Under the pieces are notes generated by a model, which saw nothing but the letters and a program-made list of their open reading frames with translations, was not told the DNA's origin and searched no databases. From Flammulina velutipes (Eukaryota > Basidiomycota > Agaricomycetes > Agaricales > Physalacriaceae), in assembly GCA_011800155.1 (NCBI GenBank), contig CM022378.1, positions 1,426,001-1,490,000 on the forward strand: 64,000 nt of DNA. Direction: 5' to 3'. Every line of letters starts with the position of its first letter. Position 1 is the stretch's first letter. Below, one piece after another: positions 58,636 to 64,000 of this stretch. A program made the position numbers and the translations under genes.

Positions 58636-60159
58636 GCGTCTTTTTGAATCATGGTTTCTGATTCTTGGAGTGCTCGTTAACCCAGGAGGGATCCCTTATG
58701 CTATCTCGAGCCTCAGACCATCCACGTCGCTGAGATCGAGTCCATGATCTCGCTGGCTCGTCGTCTCGCTAATACCCAGTCTGCTGTGGACGTTGAGACG
58801 TCTGGAGGCTTTCCTGGTCGCTCTGGACGTGGTCGACGGTTAATGGCACCCCGTCGTCTGGGTGAGTAAATAATGTCCTGCGGCTCAAGACTCAGCTCAC
58901 TAACCGTTGTTATTGCAGAGCGTCCTTTTAATACGTCGTTTATGATTATTCGAGTGCCCGTTAACCCAGGAGGGCTCCCTTATCCTATTTCAAACCTCAG
59001 ACTATCCACGTCACTGAGGTCGAGTCCATGATCTCGCTGGCTCGACGTCTCGCTAACACCCATTGTGCTGTGGACGTTGAGACGTCTGGAGGCTTTGCTG
59101 GTCGCTCCGGACGTGGTCGACGGTTAATGGCACCTCGTCGTCTGGGTGAGTATATAATTTCCTGCGGCTCAAGACTCAGCTCACTAACCGTCGTTATTGC
59201 AGAGCGTCCTTTTAATACGTCGTTTCTAATTATTCGAGTGCCCGTTAACCCAGGAGGGCTCCCTTATCCTATTTCAAACCTCAGTCCATCCACGTCGCTG
59301 AGGTCGAGTCCATGATCTCGCTGGCTCGTCGTCTCGCTAACACCCATTGTGCTGTGGACGTTGAGACGTCTGGAGGCTTTCCTGGTCGCTCTGGACGTGG
59401 TCGACGGTTAATGGCACCCCGTCGTCTGGGTGAGTATATAATTTCCTGCAGCTGAATACTCAGCTCACTAACCGTCGTTATTGCAGAGCGTCCTTTTAAT
59501 ACGTCGTTTCTAATTATTCGAGTGCCCGTTAACCCAGGAGGGCTCCCTTATCCTATTTCAAGCCTCAGACCATCCACCTCGTTCAAATCGACGCTGCTCT
59601 AGCTGGCTCGTCGTCTCGCTAATACTCATTGCGTTGTGGACGTGGAGACGTCTGGAGGGTTTCCTGGCTGTTCCAGAGGCGGTCGACGGTTAATGGCACC
59701 CCGTCGTCTGGGTGAGTAAATAATGTCCTGCGGCTCAAGACTCAGCTCACTAACCGTCGTTATTGCAGAGCGTCCTTTTAATACGTCGTTTATGATTATT
59801 CGAGTGCCCGTTAACCCAGGAGGGCTCCCTTATCCTATTTCAAACCTCAGTCCATCCAACTCGTTGAGATCGACGTCGCTCTAGCTGGCTCGTCGTCTCG
59901 CTAATACTCATTGCGTTGTGGACGTGGAGACGTCTGGAGGGTTTCCTGGCTGTTCCAGAGGCGGTCGACGGTTAATGGCACCCCGTCGTCTGGGTGAGTA
60001 AATAATGTCCTGCGGCTCAAGACTCAGCTCACTAACCGTCGTTATTGCAGAGCGTCCTTTTAATACGTCGTTTCTAATTATTCGAGTGCCCGTTAACCCA
60101 GGAGGGCTCCCTTATCCTATTTCAAGCCTCAGACCATCCACCTCGTTCAAATCGACGCT
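58636..60159 (+). repeat. Tandem array of 284-bp units, right arm (about 5.4 units)
   Basis: GCAGAGCGTCCTTTTAATAC recurs at about 58917, 59201, 59485, 59767 and 60049 (period 282-284). Every unit has GTGAGTA ... CACTAACCG ... TTATTGCAG spanning 57 nt on the plus strand, with the direction of the putative transcript pointing outward. The array stops abruptly at about 60159 (ATCGACGCT), the probable right border of the element. Confidence 0.9.
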
Positions 60160-61217
60160 ATGGTGACGCTTCCTCTGCGTTCCCAATCGCTCCCATTGTG
60201 CCATTGAAATTCCGACCTCTGCAACCACTCTGCGTTTTCTCTGCTATCCTTCACATCTCATGGCCACTCGTTGTTTGGTAACAACATCGCCATGTTGGCC
60301 TGACCAGTGTGCTCGTACCCCTCCTTCCCAAGCAACAGTGTTCCAAGAAGCCCACTCCCACATTCTTACTGCCTGTAGATTCATCCAGTCCCGATTCCAC
60401 CCCCACCAACCATCCTTTTTAGCCCGACTAATACCTCGCCAAACCAACGCTTTAGAGTACTCCCCATCCCTCGCTCCCTGTTTCCTCGCTCTACGTGTCC
60501 GTCCACCTTCTGGTCCTTCCTCTCTGCCTTACCTCTTGCCTCCCACAAGGCAGGCGTGTGATGTGATCCTACTACTACACCTCCCCTACTGCTTTCTTTT
60601 TTCCAGTACGGTGACATCTACTTCTCCTGACTATCTATACTGTCTCCTCTTTTTACCTTAGTCACGCAACCTGTACCCCTCCACAATTGATAGCTACGTC
60701 TTATTACCGTTCTCCCCTCATTCTTTTTTCCCGGTAATACGAGGTCATCTTCTACCACCACTTGACTGGTTACCATTTCTCATCATCGATCAACTACGAT
60801 AACCTCACTGTCAATGTTTAACACACGGTCTTTTCGCACCCTCTACCACCACTCTCTTTACCCTGTCAGTGCACTCATTATTGGTCTTCCATTCAATGGA
60901 GTTGAGGAGTTCCTTCATTTAGTTTTCCGACTTGTGCCCTATGTCTCGCCTACTCGATACATGTTTTTACCCCGCGTATTTTCCTCCCCCTTGCCTTCAT
61001 CCTCGTCTCCGGAGCTGCTAATATCGCTCAGAGGAGAAGGCGCGCTCCCGTCAGTACCCTTCCGGATGTGTCAATCGTATGTACATAGCTCATCACAGTA
61101 TTTGAGACTTACCAGGTACGCGTCCGCTCGTCTGGCGTCCTTGCTTTCGTAACACTCCCGTTCACAATGTTCACTGTCCGCCAACCTTTTGTCCTGTCTG
61201 GTCATTGGTTTTATAGA
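60160..61217. other. Pyrimidine-rich DNA right of the element, no gene seen
   Basis: About 1 kb of C/T-rich sequence. ORFs such as 60260-60661 are low-complexity (P/S/L-rich) and unsupported. Confidence 0.5.
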
Positions 61218-61759
61218 TCATGTTCCATCCAATGATATGTACCTTTCCATACGTCTCGACGAACCGTCGTCGTTGTCGTTCTTAAAATAATCTATGAACC
61301 GACGAGCGTCGTCCTACTTATGCCATTGACTCACCAATCCAATCCTCTGGCAGGTCGACTGCCTTGTGCAATTTACAGAAATCAGCTCGAGTCAGACCTT
61401 TGCTGGTTTCCATAATTTCCCAAAGTGACCCCAGCAATGCCTGGCATGTATCTACCAACATATCCTCCGGTTCCCACCTATCAGATACATAGGATAGCAC
61501 ACATGGCGAAAGATGCGGCACGTACGAGTTGTAAGATTCTGGATAACCCCACCACTTGACTTTGTACGACTTAGTGATTATTAGGCTCAAGTCGCATTCA
61601 TCTTCTAGAAACTTACAGGACTATCGTCGGTTTGCATGCACCTCACCGAGACGACGACTTCTGTTGCGTTATCTGCATCGAAAACATATACATACTAACA
61701 GAAACAGTATACTGACCAGCCTCGTAGGTTTCTTCGGAACCTGAAGGAGAGTCTGCCAT
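61218..61759 (-). CDS. Small chromodomain protein
   Basis: It starts at ATG 61759 (MADSPSGSEETYEA) and reads leftward through about five short exons to a stop at 61218. The chromodomain is TYEAEVVVSVR, then YKVKWWGYPESYN, then, after an intron (about 61484-61526), DRWEPEDML and CQALLGSLWE. These match the Y-x-V-K-W-x-G-[YW]...W-E-P-x-x-x-L...W core that binds methylated histone H3. The tail ends DYFKNDNDDGSSRR. Agaricomycetes have many such single-chromodomain genes, and some derive from retrotransposon integrases. It lies 1 kb beyond the repeat array. Exon borders near the N-terminus are approximate. Confidence 0.65.
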
Positions 61760-62129
61760 TGATGCAACGAGACCCGGAGGAGCTATGAGTTAGTGGTTTG
61801 AAGTTGAAGTTGGCTCGCAATCCGGCCCGTAAAGCCGGCCCATTCTCAACTTAATTACCTAATTTCTCTTTTGTCCAAAACCCTGTCTACGAAGTGTGAG
61901 CGCTTTGCAGAGCTACGAGTCGAACGGAACACCTTTCTTTTCCTCGATTGGGCCTCATAATATAAGACGCTCGCCACAAGTTTGACCTCACATAATATGG
62001 TTCGCAATTGTTTTCTCAACTTGCCTTGTCCTTCGACTCATCAAGGCTCACCAGTTTCAACATCATCGTGTTTCGCAACAAGCTGTCACCGTCGTAGATG
62101 GATCTTGCCCTTCTGAGCTTCCACCCAAA
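61760..62129. other. Likely divergent promoter region
   Basis: About 370 bp between the chromodomain gene (minus) and the long ORF (plus). It includes AATATAAGA near 61957, a possible TATA-like element for the rightward gene. Confidence 0.3.
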
Positions 62130-64000
62130 ATGTACTTCAGCCCCGAAGCCCTGCCCGATATCCAATCCATCCAGGCGTTCCAATGGATCCCTCCCTCCAT
62201 GCCTTTCATGGCACTTGTACCTGTTCACAAAACATTCGCTGGCAAACTTTTCGATCGGCTTCGCTATAGAAACGACATATTTCCAATATCAGTAAACAAC
62301 AGTCAATGGCGTCTGGCGCCCCACGTCGTTGAAGAATGGAAGAGCCTGGAACATCTGCTGCGCACTGTACTCCTCGCTCTACTCGAGCTTGCGTCCCCTC
62401 CTCTTTCTCCCCTTTTTCGTCTCTGGGCCTGGCCATGTCGGTACGGGTACGAAGGACATTATTCTTCGTATAACAAAGGCCATTTGGCCGTCAAAAGATC
62501 TCGGGATGCTTTCCTCCCTTTGATGGCAGCCACTACTCTCGCGCTCATGTGCATCCATGAAAAGGCAAAGAGAGTAGGAAAGGAATATGCTTGGCGGGAT
62601 AAGCTTCTACAGAAGATTGACCTTCATCCTGGATGGCTCGCGGAGCTGGAAGCGAGTTTTGTAGGCGACTTCACCATTCCTCGCGTGGGTGGCATCGTTT
62701 CTGTACAGGACTGGTCCTCCCTCGACTTGATCCCATACCTGCATCACGCATCTATGCCCCTATGCATTTCCTGGGGCATTTTGGACACTCTTGAAATTCT
62801 TCCAAGTTGGCCGCCCTGGGCCCCATCCTTTCATACTATTTCACTCCTTAGACGCACTCCGTCTGCTCCCTCTCCCCTCCCGTCCGCCCCAGCTCCGCCT
62901 CAAGTAGAGAGGTATTCCGGCCAGCGAATCGGAGAGAGCTGGCAGGATTTCTTTGTGAGAAGGGACGTTGTAAACAAGAAAAAAGCCGAGGTTGAGACCC
63001 CAGCTACAACTCAAATACGCCTGGATAGGGAGGCACATGCTGCGAAGATGGTGGTCCCAGGGAAAAAAGGCGCAACAGTATGGATATGGGAAAAGGTTGG
63101 CTCCTGGAGGATACGTAGATCGGCTGGACGCCGCCACTACGAAGACATCTGGGAGGTCTATGGCGCAGGACAGAAGCGTTACGACTCGTTCCACAACTGT
63201 TGGGACATTTGTACGGAGTTCGATCCTGAGGACCTTGACAACCTCTACAACGACGACGATTTTGACTTTGTTGATGGTCCTACTGGAGAACTGCCGTCGC
63301 AATCGATCCCCACCTCTGATATCCAGATATTTTCCTGTGCCGACTTACAACGTTTAAATCCGGAGACCACAAGCCAACCACTCCCTATGTCGTTCAAGAT
63401 GACTTTGGAGCAAGTTGCCTATGATCGCTATGGATTCACGAACAATGATATTGGTGGAACGCCTGAGCGCTGGGAAGTGGTCAGAAAGGTGTTGGGAAAC
63501 GGCTGTTGGCTTCAAGAAGATGGCTTTTCAGAGGACACTCCTTCTTCCGCAGTCAAGGAACGCCTTGAGATATTTTTCAAGTATCTTTGTCACTCTTCCT
63601 CCCCCACTGAGTCACATGATATCTTGGACGACGCTTCGGATGTCACCAATCGTTCATCATGGAATTTCACTATCAGCAAAATCTCCCTCCTCGAGACGCC
63701 ATACTATCTTCTGCGGGAGCGCATGGCGGGAGCGAGTGATATGCGCTTAGCTGTCACGAGTCCTGCCACAATACTCCAGATTGTGCGCTCTGGTTGGGGT
63801 CCTCGCCTCGAAGATGTTGCGCACGAACTTCTCCTCCAATGCATCCATTTCCAGACCCTCCTCCCTGTTCCCCTGTCAACAACGACATCCAACATTTCTA
63901 TGTCCGTTCCACCAAATACTAAGGGCACCATCACTTTGGGATACAGGTCCGTTGGGTACAAGCCCGATCCTCTCGACCGACGAGCATACGAGGCTGCACG
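62130..64000 (+). CDS. Long unrecognised ORF, partial (runs off the window)
   Basis: A single uninterrupted frame of more than 620 codons runs from ATG 62130 (MYFSPEALPDIQSIQAF) to the window end with no stop. The frame is open from 61991, so a further upstream start or exon is possible. The N-terminal half has KTFAGKLFDRLRYRNDIF and a helical WAWPCRYGYEGHY block. The middle is a P/S-rich linker with EIFS-like acidic runs (YNDDDFDFVDG). The C-terminal part reads TPERWEVVRKVLGNG, RERMAGASDMRLAVTSPA and GYKPDPLDRRAYEAA. I recall similar sequences as an expanded, function-unknown family in Agaricomycetes but can name no domain. Confidence 0.65.
   Translation, partial: MYFSPEALPDIQSIQAFQWIPPSMPFMALVPVHKTFAGKLFDRLRYRNDIFPISVNNSQWRLAPHVVEEWKSLEHLLRTVLLALLELASPPLSPLFRLWAWPCRYGYEGHYSSYNKGHLAVKRSRDAFLPLMAATTLALMCIHEKAKRVGKEYAWRDKLLQKIDLHPGWLAELEASFVGDFTIPRVGGIVSVQDWSSLDLIPYLHHASMPLCISWGILDTLEILPSWPPWAPSFHTISLLRRTPSAPSPLPSAPAPPQVERYSGQRIGESWQDFFVRRDVVNKKKAEVETPATTQIRLDREAHAAKMVVPGKKGATVWIWEKVGSWRIRRSAGRRHYEDIWEVYGAGQKRYDSFHNCWDICTEFDPEDLDNLYNDDDFDFVDGPTGELPSQSIPTSDIQIFSCADLQRLNPETTSQPLPMSFKMTLEQVAYDRYGFTNNDIGGTPERWEVVRKVLGNGCWLQEDGFSEDTPSSAVKERLEIFFKYLCHSSSPTESHDILDDASDVTNRSSWNFTISKISLLETPYYLLRERMAGASDMRLAVTSPATILQIVRSGWGPRLEDVAHELLLQCIHFQTLLPVPLSTTTSNISMSVPPNTKGTITLGYRSVGYKPDPLDRRAYEAA

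Larger units (their letters stand above)
39649..60159. mobile_element. Large inverted-repeat element carrying tyrosine recombinases and an XPG nuclease
   Basis: The left arm (39649-45902, minus a 2.85-kb foldback insertion) and right arm (57507-60159) are inverted copies. Each has a tandem array of 284-bp units on the outside and a ~1.1-kb unique stretch on the inside. The interior holds two Crypton-like recombinase genes and an FEN1/XPG-like gene. The left arm is cut by the gypsy element, and its outermost remnant is probably at 10513-10619. Whether the arms are true transposon ends or a flanking satellite cannot be settled without other copies. Confidence 0.5.

Overview
This window looks like a transposon-rich part of a mushroom-forming basidiomycete (Agaricomycete) genome. 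The evidence is the dense short GT-AG introns (about 45-65 nt) and the families present: KDZ (Kyakuja-Dileera-Zisupton) transposases with a CxC2 cysteine cluster, a Ty3/gypsy element, Crypton-like tyrosine recombinases and an XPG-family nuclease. Few genes look like ordinary host genes: a SAP-like coiled-coil gene (4871-7088), a small chromodomain gene (61218-61759, minus) and a long unrecognised ORF running off the right edge (62130-64000).

Layout. 1-373 is the 3' end of a KDZ transposase. 608-719 and 4790-4870 are two clusters of similar transposon-end palindromes, and an HMG-box-like KDZ-associated gene (920-3737) lies between them. 7089-10512 holds no gene I can support. 10620-39648 is a giant Ty3/gypsy retrotransposon: 1.74-kb LTRs with only four differences found, gag, protease, RT-RNaseH-integrase, then three intron-containing accessory genes. 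One accessory gene is sense (acidic, zinc-cluster protein, 19934-21808 plus 33387-33670). Two are antisense (34441-35608 and 36052-37682). An 11.6-kb KDZ transposon (21809-33386) has inserted inside the zinc-cluster coding region. It brings its own transposase (29384-33098), two HMG/'WWG' paralogues on the minus strand and three other cargo genes.

To the right, 39649-60159 has the plan of another large element. Tandem arrays of a ~284-bp unit plus a ~1.1-kb unique stretch form inverted arms (39649-45902 and 57507-60159). They surround two Crypton-like tyrosine recombinase genes (48142-49756 minus; 54168-55814 plus, broken by a stop) and an XPG/FEN1-like nuclease (51913-53618). A 2.85-kb non-coding foldback element with a 7-bp target duplication (40795-43641) sits inside the left array. 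The left flank of the gypsy element (about 10513-10619) looks like a diverged copy of the 284-bp unit. I therefore read the window as nested: recombinase element, gypsy inside its left arm, KDZ inside gypsy, and foldback also inside the arm.

Most interesting: the gypsy element carries many everted CCG-N9/10-CGG palindromes in its LTRs, coding sequence and accessory introns, and its sense accessory gene encodes a Cys6 zinc-cluster-like protein. This could be a self-contained regulatory circuit. The tyrosine recombinase plus XPG nuclease element with spliceable tandem-repeat arms is the second candidate for an undescribed system.
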